Under the pieces are notes generated by a model, which made no database searches, was not told the DNA's origin, and was given only the letters and a program-made list of their open reading frames with translations. Below are positions 23,911 to 38,410 of a stretch of DNA of 64,000 nt, piece by piece; the stretch's first letter is position 1; each line of letters opens with the position of its first letter. The DNA lies in NCBI RefSeq assembly GCF_014483895.1, contig NZ_CP059987.1:310001-374000 (forward strand). Reading direction: 5' to 3'. The position numbers were made by a program, and so were the translations under genes. The DNA is from Protaetiibacter sp. SSC-01 (GTDB taxonomy: Bacteria; Actinomycetota; Actinomycetes; Actinomycetales; Microbacteriaceae).

Positions 23911-24219
23911 ATGTTCCAGGCGAAGCTCGGCGATCAGGTGATCGCGCAGGCCGACGAGGCCGATGTCATCCACATCGAGGGGAACGTCTACTTCCCCCCG
24001 TCGGCGGTCGCGGAGGGGGTGCTGCGCGACAGCCCGACGCCGTACACGTGCCCGTGGAAGGGCGAGTGCCAGTACTTCAGCGTGCGTGACGGCGAGAACT
24101 GGCTCACCGACCGCGCGTGGGCGTACCCGCAGCCGTACCCGAGCGCGATCGACAAGGTGGGTCGCGACTTCAGCGGCTACGTCGCGTTCTGGAAGGACGT
24201 GCGGGTCTCCGAGGCCTGA
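23911..24219 (+). CDS. DUF427 domain protein
   Basis: A complete 102-residue DUF427 protein. IEGNVYFPPSAV near residue 26, TPYTCPWKGECQYFSV near residue 47 and the YPQPYPSAIDKVGRDFSGYV segment are the family signature. The biochemical role is unknown; the conserved cysteines and tryptophan suggest ligand or metal binding. The ATG at 23911 lies six bases after TAGCCT. That gives the gene its own leaderless promoter although it is only 9 bp from the preceding gene. Confidence 0.88.
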   Translation: MFQAKLGDQVIAQADEADVIHIEGNVYFPPSAVAEGVLRDSPTPYTCPWKGECQYFSVRDGENWLTDRAWAYPQPYPSAIDKVGRDFSGYVAFWKDVRVSEA

Positions 24220-24267
24220 CCGGGGCCTGACCGCGGCCTGACCGGCTCGACCCGGGTCACCGCCGCG

Positions 24268-24861
24268 TCAGACGGTGGCCGCCTGCCGCGCGCGGGCGCG
24301 GTGCGCGCGCACCTTGGCGCGGTTGCCGCAGCGTTGCATCGAGCACCAGCGTCGGCTGTTGGTGCGCGACTCGTCGCGGTACACGATGCGGCAGTCGTCG
24401 GCGGCGCAGCGACGGATGCGTCCCCCAGGCGCGGCGAGAGCGGCGATGGCGTCGCGCGCGAGCGCCGAGAGAGCCTGCGCCGGACGGATGCGGCCCGTGC
24501 CCGCCTGACGTCGGCCGCCCGCGAGCGCGGGTGGGATGTCGGGGGTCGCCGCGAAGAGGTTGAGCGTGTCGACGTCGTCGGCGTCGTACTCGCCGCTGTC
24601 GGCGGCCGCCGTGTAGAGTCGCGCGAGGGCCCCGCGGAGGATGAGCGCGTCGGCGAGGTCGCGCTCGCTCACGTCGTCGGGGCGCAGCGTCGGCACGCGT
24701 TCGGCGAGCCAGGCGCCGAGGTCGCCGGGTGCGTGGAGGCGCTCGCCGAGTTCTGCGCCGCCGCCGACCGGTCCTGTCGAGGCGAAGTCGAGGCTTTCGG
24801 CGCCGGCGTCGAAGTGCCACGCGTCGCCGTCAGGGGTCGGGATCCACTGGCCGGTGCTCAC
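24268..24861 (-). CDS. CGNR zinc-finger protein (ABATE domain)
   Basis: A 197-residue protein ending in a CGNR zinc finger: CAADDCRIVYRDES, then RWCSMQRCGNRAKVRAHRAR, with four cysteines and the CGNR motif itself. The N-terminal part carries the acidic ABATE-type ligand-binding region. These are probable stress-related transcription regulators. Translation starts at GTG 24861 (MSTGQWIP). GATGCT lies six bases upstream, although the gene also lies only 17 bp behind the SRPBCC gene and may be cotranscribed. Confidence 0.85.
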   Translation of the reverse strand: MSTGQWIPTPDGDAWHFDAGAESLDFASTGPVGGGAELGERLHAPGDLGAWLAERVPTLRPDDVSERDLADALILRGALARLYTAAADSGEYDADDVDTLNLFAATPDIPPALAGGRRQAGTGRIRPAQALSALARDAIAALAAPGGRIRRCAADDCRIVYRDESRTNSRRWCSMQRCGNRAKVRAHRARARQAATV

Positions 24862-24878
24862 GTCACCAGCATCGCAGG

Positions 24879-25337
24879 TCAGCGGGAGCGCATCGTGCGC
24901 CGCAGGTGGGCCCCGCGCAGCTGCCACACCCCCCACAGTACGAGCCACACGGCGGGCGTCAGGAGGCCCGCCGACACGTCGAGCCGGTCGCGGTAGAGCG
25001 TCGCGCCGTTGGGCAGCGGGGTCGCCGCCATGCGGTGCCGCCACGAGGTGACGACGGCGAGCGGCCCCGAGAGCGGCCCTCCCGCGTCTTCGAGGATGCG
25101 CGTCTCGCCTCGCCGCCGCATGCGGATGGCGACGAGCTGTCGGCCGAACGGCACGAGCCCGAAGAGGCGCATGCCGATGACGATCTCGTGCCCCGCGCGC
25201 CAGCGATCGGGCAGCGGCCCCTCCGGGTGCACCTGCAGGAGGGGCGCGTACGCGCGAGTGAGCTCGGCGGGCGAGACGAGCACGGCCCACGCGGCGTCGG
25301 CCGGGCACTCGACGCGGAACGACAGCTGCACCCTCAT
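24879..25337 (-). CDS. SRPBCC-family (START-like) protein
   Basis: A 152-residue protein with the START/SRPBCC fold pattern: RVQLSFRVECPADAAWAVLV, GHEIVIGMRLFGLVPFGRQL, then SWRHRMAATPLPNGATLYRD. The C-terminal segment PAVWLVLWGVWQLR is hydrophobic and may be membrane-associated. Such proteins bind hydrophobic ligands; the ligand is unknown. The ATG at 25337 overlaps the stop of the SprT-like gene (ATGA), showing translational coupling and deciding the start over 25349. Confidence 0.78.
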   Translation of the reverse strand: MRVQLSFRVECPADAAWAVLVSPAELTRAYAPLLQVHPEGPLPDRWRAGHEIVIGMRLFGLVPFGRQLVAIRMRRRGETRILEDAGGPLSGPLAVVTSWRHRMAATPLPNGATLYRDRLDVSAGLLTPAVWLVLWGVWQLRGAHLRRTMRSR

Positions 25338-25780
25338 CGCTTCGCCCATTCGATGCGGTATGCCGGGTCGAAGCGCCGAGAGCACACTCCGCACGAGTTG
25401 GGCCGGGTGGGCCGCCGGTAGCGGTAGGCGACGTGCCCGTTGGGGCACGTGCCGACCCAGGGTGCGAGTTCCGTCGGCACGGGGCCGTCGTGCGTTCGGC
25501 CGCCTTCGTAGCCGAGCTCCGCCGCGACCGCCCGCCACTTCGCCCCGTGGCCCGCCTTCTGCCCCGCGATCGCGTGGGCGACTTCGTGCAGCAGCACCTG
25601 GTGGATGGCGTCGTCGTCGGAGAGGGTCGCGATGTGCCGCGACACCGAGATGCGCTTGCGCGTGTAGTTGCACAGCCCAGCACGGGTGCGGGCGTTGTCG
25701 AACGCGAAGGTCCAGCTCGGGTCGAGGTGCAGCCGGATGAGCGCGTCGGCCCAGGTGCGCACGCGCGCGAGGTCCGCCAT
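25334..25780 (-). CDS. SprT-like zinc metalloprotease-domain protein
   Basis: A 148-residue SprT-like protein. LLHEVAHAIAG is the HExxH-type zinc site, and a C-terminal zinc ribbon is visible (CPNGH and CGVCSRRF). The family includes Spartan, which removes DNA-protein crosslinks; bacterial single-domain members are poorly characterised. The ATG at 25780 has GGAGG nine bases upstream and is only 4 bp after the sugar dehydrogenase stop. It heads a SprT-SRPBCC-CGNR run. Confidence 0.87.
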   Translation of the reverse strand: MADLARVRTWADALIRLHLDPSWTFAFDNARTRAGLCNYTRKRISVSRHIATLSDDDAIHQVLLHEVAHAIAGQKAGHGAKWRAVAAELGYEGGRTHDGPVPTELAPWVGTCPNGHVAYRYRRPTRPNSCGVCSRRFDPAYRIEWAKR

Positions 25781-25784
25781 CCGC

Positions 25785-26918
25785 TCAGCCCTCCTGCAGC
25801 TCGACGAGGCGCACCGAGAGGATGCGGTCGTCACCCGGGCGGGGCGTGCCGCGCCCGTCGGTGTTGTTGGTCACGAACCACAGGGTGCCGTCGGCCGCGG
25901 GCAGCACCTCGCGGACGCGGCCGAACTCGCCCTCGAACCACGCGACCGCGTCCAGGCGGCCGTCGGCCATCGGGTAGAGCGCCCACACGCGCTCGCCGCC
26001 GAGCCCTGCGAGGAAGAAGGTGCCGTCGATGTAGGCGAGGGCGCTCGGGCTCGCGTCGTCGGTGGCCCACTGCGCGACGGGGTCGATGTAACCCTCGGCG
26101 CCCGCGGCTCCTTCCACCTCGGGCCAGCCGTAGTTGCCGCCCGGCACGATGCGGTTCACCTCGTCCCACGTGTCCTGCCCGAACTCGGCGGCGTAGAGCT
26201 GCCCGGCGGCATCCCACGCGAGCCCCTGCGGGTTGCGATGCCCCATCGAGTACACGAGCGACCCGCGCAGGGGGTTGTCACCCGGCGCCTCGCCCGTGGG
26301 CGTCATCCGCAGGATCTTGCCGTTGAGGCTCTGCGGGTCTTGCGCGCTCTCCCGCGACGTGGCGTCGCCGACCGTCGCGTAGAGCATGCCGTCGGGACCG
26401 AACGCGATGCGCCCGCCGTTGTGGGTGCGCGCCTTCGCGAGGCCCGTGAGCACCTCCTCGGGCTCGCCGAGTGAGAGGCCCTCGCCGAGCGGCATGCGCA
26501 CGATGCGGTTGTCGGATGCCGCGGTGAAGTAGGCGTAGAGCCACCTGCCGGTCGAGTCCTCGAGCAGGGCGAGCCCCATGAGCCCGCCCTCGCCGCCCGG
26601 CACGACGCCCGGCACCGTGCCGAGGGCAGTGAGCGTGCCGTCCGAGCCGAGATGCTGGATGACCCCCGTGTCGCGCTCGCTCACGAGCGCCTCGCCCGGC
26701 ACCTCCGACTCCGGCAGCAGAACGACCGACCACGGGCTCGTGAGCCCCGTCGCGACCTCGACCGGATCGCCCGCGGGTTGCACGGGCCCACGGCCCGAGG
26801 GCGCGTTCGGAGCGGGCGTCGACGCGGGCGAGCCCGCCGGAGGCGAAGGGGGCGTCGTGCACCCCGCGAGCAGCGCAGCGACGAGGATCGCGACGGGAGC
26901 CAGGATGCGGGGGGACAT
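25785..26918 (-). CDS. PQQ-type soluble aldose sugar dehydrogenase, lipoprotein
   Basis: A 377-residue secreted lipoprotein. The signal peptide ILVAALLAGC gives a lipobox cysteine at about residue 20, followed by a Pro/Ser-rich linker. Blades of a beta-propeller follow with family motifs SPWSVVLLPE, GGEGGLMGLAL, HNGGRIAFGPDGMLYATVGD, YSMGHRNPQGLAWD and GGNYGWPEVEG. This is the GdhB/Asd sugar dehydrogenase family, which oxidises aldoses with PQQ or acts as a related aldose-binding enzyme at the cell surface. TGGAAT lies six bases before the ATG at 26918. The SprT-like gene follows after 4 bp. Confidence 0.9.
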   Translation of the reverse strand: MSPRILAPVAILVAALLAGCTTPPSPPAGSPASTPAPNAPSGRGPVQPAGDPVEVATGLTSPWSVVLLPESEVPGEALVSERDTGVIQHLGSDGTLTALGTVPGVVPGGEGGLMGLALLEDSTGRWLYAYFTAASDNRIVRMPLGEGLSLGEPEEVLTGLAKARTHNGGRIAFGPDGMLYATVGDATSRESAQDPQSLNGKILRMTPTGEAPGDNPLRGSLVYSMGHRNPQGLAWDAAGQLYAAEFGQDTWDEVNRIVPGGNYGWPEVEGAAGAEGYIDPVAQWATDDASPSALAYIDGTFFLAGLGGERVWALYPMADGRLDAVAWFEGEFGRVREVLPAADGTLWFVTNNTDGRGTPRPGDDRILSVRLVELQEG

Positions 26919-26959
26919 GCCCTTATTCCAGCACCGGGCGCCGACGCGCGCTGTCCGCC

Positions 26960-27817
26960 TCAGCCCTTCGGGGGAATCTGGAAGATACCCCGACCCGGGG
27001 GAGGAGAGGCCACGGCAGTCGCATCCGTCACGACGGGCGCGCCCGCGATCCAGTCGCGCAGAGCCTTGCCGTGCACGAGCTGGGCCGGATGCGGTCCCCC
27101 CGCGAGCAGGCGCGGCATCCAGTCGAGCGGCAGCTCGGCAGGCGACGCGGCGAGCACGAAGTTGCCGAAGCGGCGCCCGCGGATCACCTGCGCCTCGCCC
27201 AGCACGGCGACATCCGCGAACACCATGCCGAGCGTCGCCGCCTGCCCGCGCGCGAACGCCGCACCCTGCCCGTCGGCGATGTTGGCGAGCAGCACGCCGC
27301 CCGGCGCGAGGAACGCCGCGCACTCCGTGTAGAACTCGACGCTCGTGACGTGCGCGGGCGTGCGGGCGCCCGAGAAGACGTCGACCACGAGGAGGTCGAC
27401 CTGGCCGCGCAGCCCGCCCGGCAGCCGTCCGAGCACCTCGCGCGCGTCGCCGTAGCGCACGCGGATGGAGGCGCCGCTAGGGAGCGGCAGGTGCTCGCGC
27501 ACGAGCTCGACGAGCGCGGGCTCGAGCTCGATCACCTGCTGGCGCGACCCGGGCCGCGTCGTCGCGATGTACCGCGGGAGGGTGAGCGCGCCCGCGCCCA
27601 GATGCAGGGCCGTGAGGGGCTCGCCCGGTTCGCCGAGCTCGTCGATCACGTGTCCCATGCGCGCGATGTATTCGTAGAAGAGGTGCGTGGGGTCGGCGAG
27701 GTCGACGTGCGACTGGGGTGTGCCGTCGACGACGAGCTCGAAGCCCCTCGTGAGCCGATCGGGGCGCACCTCGGCGCGCATCCCGTTCGACAATCGTGCG
27801 CTCGGCAGCTCCTCCAC
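26960..27817 (-). CDS. Spermidine synthase-like methyltransferase-fold protein
   Basis: A 285-residue protein with the spermidine synthase fold. SHVDLADPTHLFYEYIARMG and LTALHLGAGALTLPRYIA correspond to the substrate strand and the nucleotide loop. VIELEPALVELVREHLPL supplies the acidic ligand residue, and DLLVVDVFSG is the catalytic aspartate region. Short actinobacterial members often lack the aminopropyltransferase activity, so polyamine synthesis is uncertain. The start is GTG 27817 with GAGGAT six bases upstream. It is the upstream neighbour of the sugar dehydrogenase. Confidence 0.82.
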   Translation of the reverse strand: MEELPSARLSNGMRAEVRPDRLTRGFELVVDGTPQSHVDLADPTHLFYEYIARMGHVIDELGEPGEPLTALHLGAGALTLPRYIATTRPGSRQQVIELEPALVELVREHLPLPSGASIRVRYGDAREVLGRLPGGLRGQVDLLVVDVFSGARTPAHVTSVEFYTECAAFLAPGGVLLANIADGQGAAFARGQAATLGMVFADVAVLGEAQVIRGRRFGNFVLAASPAELPLDWMPRLLAGGPHPAQLVHGKALRDWIAGAPVVTDATAVASPPPGRGIFQIPPKG

Positions 27818-27983
27818 AGCTCAATCCTCTCCCACCCACCCGCCTCGCCGACCACGAGTCCACAGATCCTCACGTGCGCCCGATGACCGATGCGGGGGTC
27901 AACCCCACCGGATGCGGGGGTCACCCGCATCCCGCCCGTCGCCGCCGCGCGCCAGGCTGGAAGCACATCGGAAGGAGAACCCC

Positions 27984-28703
27984 ATGACCACCACCCACCG
28001 CCGCGCGCTCGCCGCGGTCGCCGCGCTCGCCGTGGCCGGCGTCGCGCTCGCCGGATGCGCCACGCTCCCCGCGTCGGGACCGCGCGTCACCGAGGAGCAC
28101 GCCGTGTCGGACGAGGTGCACGCCCTGCGTCTCGAGCACGCGGGCGACGTCGTCGTCGAGCTCGGCGACGAGCCCGGGCTCACCGTGCGCGCACCGCAGG
28201 CCACGATGGACCGGCTCACGGCCGACGAGGAGGGCGGCACGCTCGTGCTCGGCATCCGCGGCTCGAGCATGTGGGCCGGCCGCGTCACCTACACGCTCAC
28301 CGTGCGCTCGTTCGACGGGCTCGAGATCGAGGGGTCGGGCGATGTGAAGGCGGACTTCTCGAGCGCCGAGGACGTGTCGATCGAGGTCGACGGCTCCGGC
28401 GACGTGAAGGCCGACGGTATCGACGCCCGGAGCGTCACCGTCTCCATCGAGGGCTCGGGCGACGTGCGGCTGAGCGGCCGCGCCGACCGCGGCGAGTACT
28501 CGATCGAGGGCTCGGGCGACATCCGCGGCGCCGACCTCGAGCTGCGCGAGGGCGAGGCGTCCATCTCGGGCGCGGGCGACATCCGCATCCACGCGACCGA
28601 CACGGTCGACGCCCGCATCGACGGCTCGGGCGACATCGTCGTGACGGGGCCGGCTCGCGTGACGCGCGACGTGCAGGGCTCCGGCGACGTCACGGAAGGC
28701 TGA
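27984..28703 (+). CDS. DUF2807 beta-helix lipoprotein
   Basis: A 239-residue lipoprotein. The signal peptide ends AVAGVALAGC, with the lipobox cysteine near residue 28. The mature part is a DUF2807 (GIN-domain, adhesin-head-like) right-handed beta-helix. Seven near-periodic turns each contain G-S/A-G-D followed by V or I (for example IEGSGDVKAD, VDGSGDVKAD and IDGSGDIVVT). The outer-surface location is clear but the role is unknown. The start at 27984 follows a GGAAGGAG ribosome binding site. Confidence 0.88.
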   Translation: MTTTHRRALAAVAALAVAGVALAGCATLPASGPRVTEEHAVSDEVHALRLEHAGDVVVELGDEPGLTVRAPQATMDRLTADEEGGTLVLGIRGSSMWAGRVTYTLTVRSFDGLEIEGSGDVKADFSSAEDVSIEVDGSGDVKADGIDARSVTVSIEGSGDVRLSGRADRGEYSIEGSGDIRGADLELREGEASISGAGDIRIHATDTVDARIDGSGDIVVTGPARVTRDVQGSGDVTEG

Positions 28704-28770
28704 CGCGCACATTCGGCGCCTGCATCGGCGGGCTGCACCGGGCGGCCTGCACCGGGCGGCGAAGACGGCA

Positions 28771-28904
28771 TGCGGCGGGGGTCACGACTCCCGCCGCACG
28801 CGTGTTCCGCCGCCCCGTCGCGCAGCTTCTCCCGCCGAACGTGCCGGTGCTCCCGCCGAACGTGCCGGTGCTCCCGCCGAACGTGCAGGTGCTCCCGCCG
28901 AACG
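28771..28904. repeat. CGGCGGG palindromic element, copy 4, with 21-bp tandem array
   Basis: GCGGCGGG-N-CCCGCCGC (28772-28797) is followed by the family tail cttctcccgccgaac. That tail is then amplified as three full 21-bp units (28829-28849, 28850-28870, 28871-28891: ctcccgccgaacgtgccggt) and a fourth partial unit. It lies about 80 bp upstream of the rpoB promoter in the 476-bp gap 28704-29179. No gene was seen in that gap. Confidence 0.85.
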
Positions 28905-28983
28905 GGAACAGCGGATGCGGCACTCCCGCAGCAGAGCAGGGGCGGGTTTATAGACCCGTCCGAAAAGAAAGTCAAGGAATATG

Positions 28984-29013
28984 TGGACACGGCGCGTCGT
29001 TCCGACCTATAGT
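28984..29013 (+). promoter_or_regulatory. Probable rpoB promoter
   Basis: TGGACA (28984-28989) and TATAGT (29008-29013) are separated by 18 bp, a near-consensus housekeeping promoter. It would give a leader of about 160 nt to rpoB. The surrounding sequence is unusually AT-rich for this window. Confidence 0.7.
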
Positions 29014-29146
29014 TGTTCTTTGCGCTCCCCCTCTCACCCTGCCCTCATATTGCGGTCGGCCGGTGTGTGCCCGGAGACGGATCCCGAAAATGGCGGCGGG
29101 ATGTCCACGACCGGCTCGAGCGCCTCCTCACTGACCGACACCAATT

Positions 29147-29170
29147 GAGACCGACGGGTCTCACGGAGGT
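29147..29170 (+). promoter_or_regulatory. rpoB: Hairpin and ribosome binding site before rpoB
   Basis: GAGACC-gacg-GGTCTC (29147-29162) is a perfect 6-bp hairpin ending two bases before GGAGGT (29165-29170). The TTG start follows nine bases later. The hairpin may limit access to the ribosome binding site. Confidence 0.55.
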
Positions 29171-29179
29171 TGTTTTCCT

Positions 29180-32656
<3,477 letters not shown>

Positions 32657-32706
32657 TCCGGGCTCAACAGGATTCGTAGAGAAAAGAAGCGAGAGAGAAC
32701 ACACAC

Positions 32707-36576
<3,870 letters not shown>

Positions 36577-36579
<3 letters not shown>

Positions 36580-36618
36580 GTCGCGCGGTGGGGGCTCCAC
36601 GCCCCCGCCGCCGACTCA
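36577..36618 (+). other. Hairpin built on the rpoC stop codon
   Basis: TGAGTCG (36577-36583, beginning with the stop codon) pairs with CGACTCA (36612-36618). Inside, GGTGGGGGC pairs with GCCCCCGCC around a 5-nt loop. A structure of the same design lies on the tuf stop codon (56784-56832). It may protect the mRNA 3' end or aid termination. Confidence 0.8.
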
Positions 36619-36653
36619 GGCGCCGCGCTGAGGAGGCCGAAGGCCGTCTCGAA

Positions 36654-36700
36654 GCGTCGAGTAGGCCGCCCCTGCCGGGCGGCCGTATCGAGACCTGGTC
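36654..36700. repeat. GTCGAGTAG-type palindromic repeat between rpoC and its terminator
   Basis: gtcgagtaggccgcccctgc followed by cgggcggccgtatcgagacc is a copy with an enlarged central stem. It lies between the stop-codon hairpin and the intrinsic terminator, as at the end of tuf. Confidence 0.7.
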
Positions 36701-36719
36701 GCGTCACTCCTAGCAGTAC

Positions 36720-36749
36720 AGAAGGCCCCCGTGTCAACGGGGGCCTTCT
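36720..36749 (+). terminator. Intrinsic terminator of rpoBC
   Basis: A perfect 13-bp stem (AGAAGGCCCCCGT, loop gtca, reverse complement) is followed by ggcattctcc, with only a weak T-tract. Confidence 0.88.
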
Positions 36750-36808
36750 GGCATTCTCCCGGCGAGCCTCCCTCGCTAGGCTGAGGCGCACGAGCGAAGG
36801 AGGCCCCC

Positions 36809-37858
36809 ATGGCCGAGCCCACCGAGCCCCAGTCCCCCGCCGATCCGGATGCCACGCCGGAGCCCGTCGTCGTCGAACCGGTGTCGGCGACCGAGCACGT
36901 CGGGGTCGAACCGGACGTGCCGACGGTCGAGGAGGCCGACGAGGCGGAGGTCGTGGACGACGTCTCGGACCCCGTCGTCGTGGAGCCGGAGCCCGTCGTC
37001 GACACGACCGAGGACCCCGAGCCGGAGCCGCTCGTCGAGCCGGAGCCGCTCGTCGAGCCGGAGCCCGTCGCGGTCCCGGACAGGGACACGCACGCCGAGT
37101 CCGACCGCTACTCGGGCCCGCTCGTCGCGGAGCCCGTCGTCGTCGTCGAGGAGGAGACGGTCGTCGAGACCGAGACCGTCGAGCCCGAGGTGATCGAGGC
37201 GGAGCCCGCGACGGCATCCGAGTCCGAGCCCACGCCCGCGGTGCCCGTCACGCCGGTCGCCCCCGTCGCCGCGCCCGCGGAGCCGCCTCGCGAGGTCGTC
37301 TACGTGCAGGCGCCGACCCCGCCGAAGGCCCGCGGCAACCGCGGTTTCGGCGTGCTCATCTCGCTGCTCGGCGCGATCGCCTTCGGGCTGCTCTACCTCG
37401 CGGCGGCCGTCGTGCTGTCGCTGCTCCCCGGCACGGGGTTCACCGCGTCGATCCCGGTCTTCCTCGCGAGCGACGCGTTCTGGGTGCCGATCGCCGCGTA
37501 CGCGGTGTTCGCCGTCATCTTCGCGCTCATCGTCAACCGGGCCGCGTGGTGGGCGCACGTCATCACGAGCATCCTCGTCGCCGTGCTGACCTACGCCGCC
37601 TCGATCGGCGTGCTCGCACTGCTGCGCGATGTCGTCGGGATGACGCCGGATGCGGGCCTCTCCCTCATCGGGGCCATGGCCGTGAGCCCGTTGCTGCTCA
37701 CCGTGCTCGTGCTCGCGCGCGAGACGAACCTGTGGTTCGGGCTCGCGATCTCGACGCGCGGCCGCCGCGTGAAGGAGCGCAACGCGAGCGAGCGGGCGGA
37801 GTTCGAGCGGAGCGTCGCGGAGCAGCGCGCGGAGTATGAGCGCGCCCACGCCTCCTGA
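36809..37858 (+). CDS. Membrane protein with long acidic N-terminal region
   Basis: A 349-residue protein of unknown function. Residues 1-165 are strongly acidic and repetitive (Glu-Pro-Val units such as EPEPLVEPEPLVEPEPV), probably extended and disordered. About four membrane segments follow: FGVLISLLGAIAFGLLYLAA, FWVPIAAYAVFAVIFALIV, HVITSILVAVLTYAASIGVL and SLIGAMAVSPLLLTVLVLA. The tail is a charged, helical cytoplasmic stretch (ERAEFERSVAEQRAEYERA). An AAGGAGG site precedes the ATG. It overlaps the next membrane protein gene by 23 bp and lies upstream of the type IV pilus genes, without evidence that it belongs to them. Confidence 0.72.
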   Translation: MAEPTEPQSPADPDATPEPVVVEPVSATEHVGVEPDVPTVEEADEAEVVDDVSDPVVVEPEPVVDTTEDPEPEPLVEPEPLVEPEPVAVPDRDTHAESDRYSGPLVAEPVVVVEEETVVETETVEPEVIEAEPATASESEPTPAVPVTPVAPVAAPAEPPREVVYVQAPTPPKARGNRGFGVLISLLGAIAFGLLYLAAAVVLSLLPGTGFTASIPVFLASDAFWVPIAAYAVFAVIFALIVNRAAWWAHVITSILVAVLTYAASIGVLALLRDVVGMTPDAGLSLIGAMAVSPLLLTVLVLARETNLWFGLAISTRGRRVKERNASERAEFERSVAEQRAEYERAHAS

Positions 37859-38264
37859 CGAGCGTCGGCCCGGCGCGCCCGCACGGCATCCGGAGCGGGT
37901 CGCCGGGCTGTTCGTCGCCATCGTGTGGGCGGCCCTCGTGTTCGCGGTGTTCGGGGTGCTCGCGGTGCTGCTCGACCGCGACCCCGTCGAGCAGCCGGTC
38001 GGCCCGTACTTCGGGCTCGTCGCGATCGTGCTGGCCCTCGGCGTCGTCTACCTCGGGATCGTGTTCACGACGCCCGCGCGAGCGCCCGGACTCGGCGCGG
38101 TGGCCACGGCGGCCGGTGTCTACCTCGTGATCGTGCTGTCGGCCCTCGTCGTCGACACCGCCCTCGCCTTCGAGCAGGCGACGAGTCCGTTCGTCGTCGC
38201 GGCCGCGATCCTGGCCTTCGCGCCTCCCATCGCCTGCTGGGCATACTTCCGCTCGAGGCGCTGA
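37836..38264 (+). CDS. Small four-segment membrane protein
   Basis: A 142-residue membrane protein of unknown function. It has four hydrophobic segments (LFVAIVWAALVFAVFGVLAV, YFGLVAIVLALGVVYLGIVF, LGAVATAAGVYLVIVLSALV and FVVAAAILAFAPPIACWAYF), a short Pro-rich N-terminus and a basic C-terminus (FRSRR). The ATG at 37836 overlaps the end of the preceding gene, indicating an operon of two membrane proteins. A 146-bp gap with a TCAGGGA/TCCCTGA hairpin (38331-38351) separates it from pilB. Confidence 0.7.
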   Translation: MSAPTPPDERRPGAPARHPERVAGLFVAIVWAALVFAVFGVLAVLLDRDPVEQPVGPYFGLVAIVLALGVVYLGIVFTTPARAPGLGAVATAAGVYLVIVLSALVVDTALAFEQATSPFVVAAAILAFAPPIACWAYFRSRR

Positions 38265-38410
38265 CCCGTCCGGGTGCCCCCCGCATGCGGGTATCGTCCC
38301 GGAGGCATACGGGCGGATAGCCTGACGACCTCAGGGATGTGGGGTCCCTGATCGAGATGCCGCTCGGGGGGACGGCATCCCGGGTACCGTGCGAACACCT
38401 AGGGGGTGGC

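Noticed and set aside
28829-28904. Possible CRISPR-like array upstream of rpoB
   Set aside because: The 21-bp units are directly adjacent with no unique spacers and no cas genes nearby; it is a simple tandem repeat.
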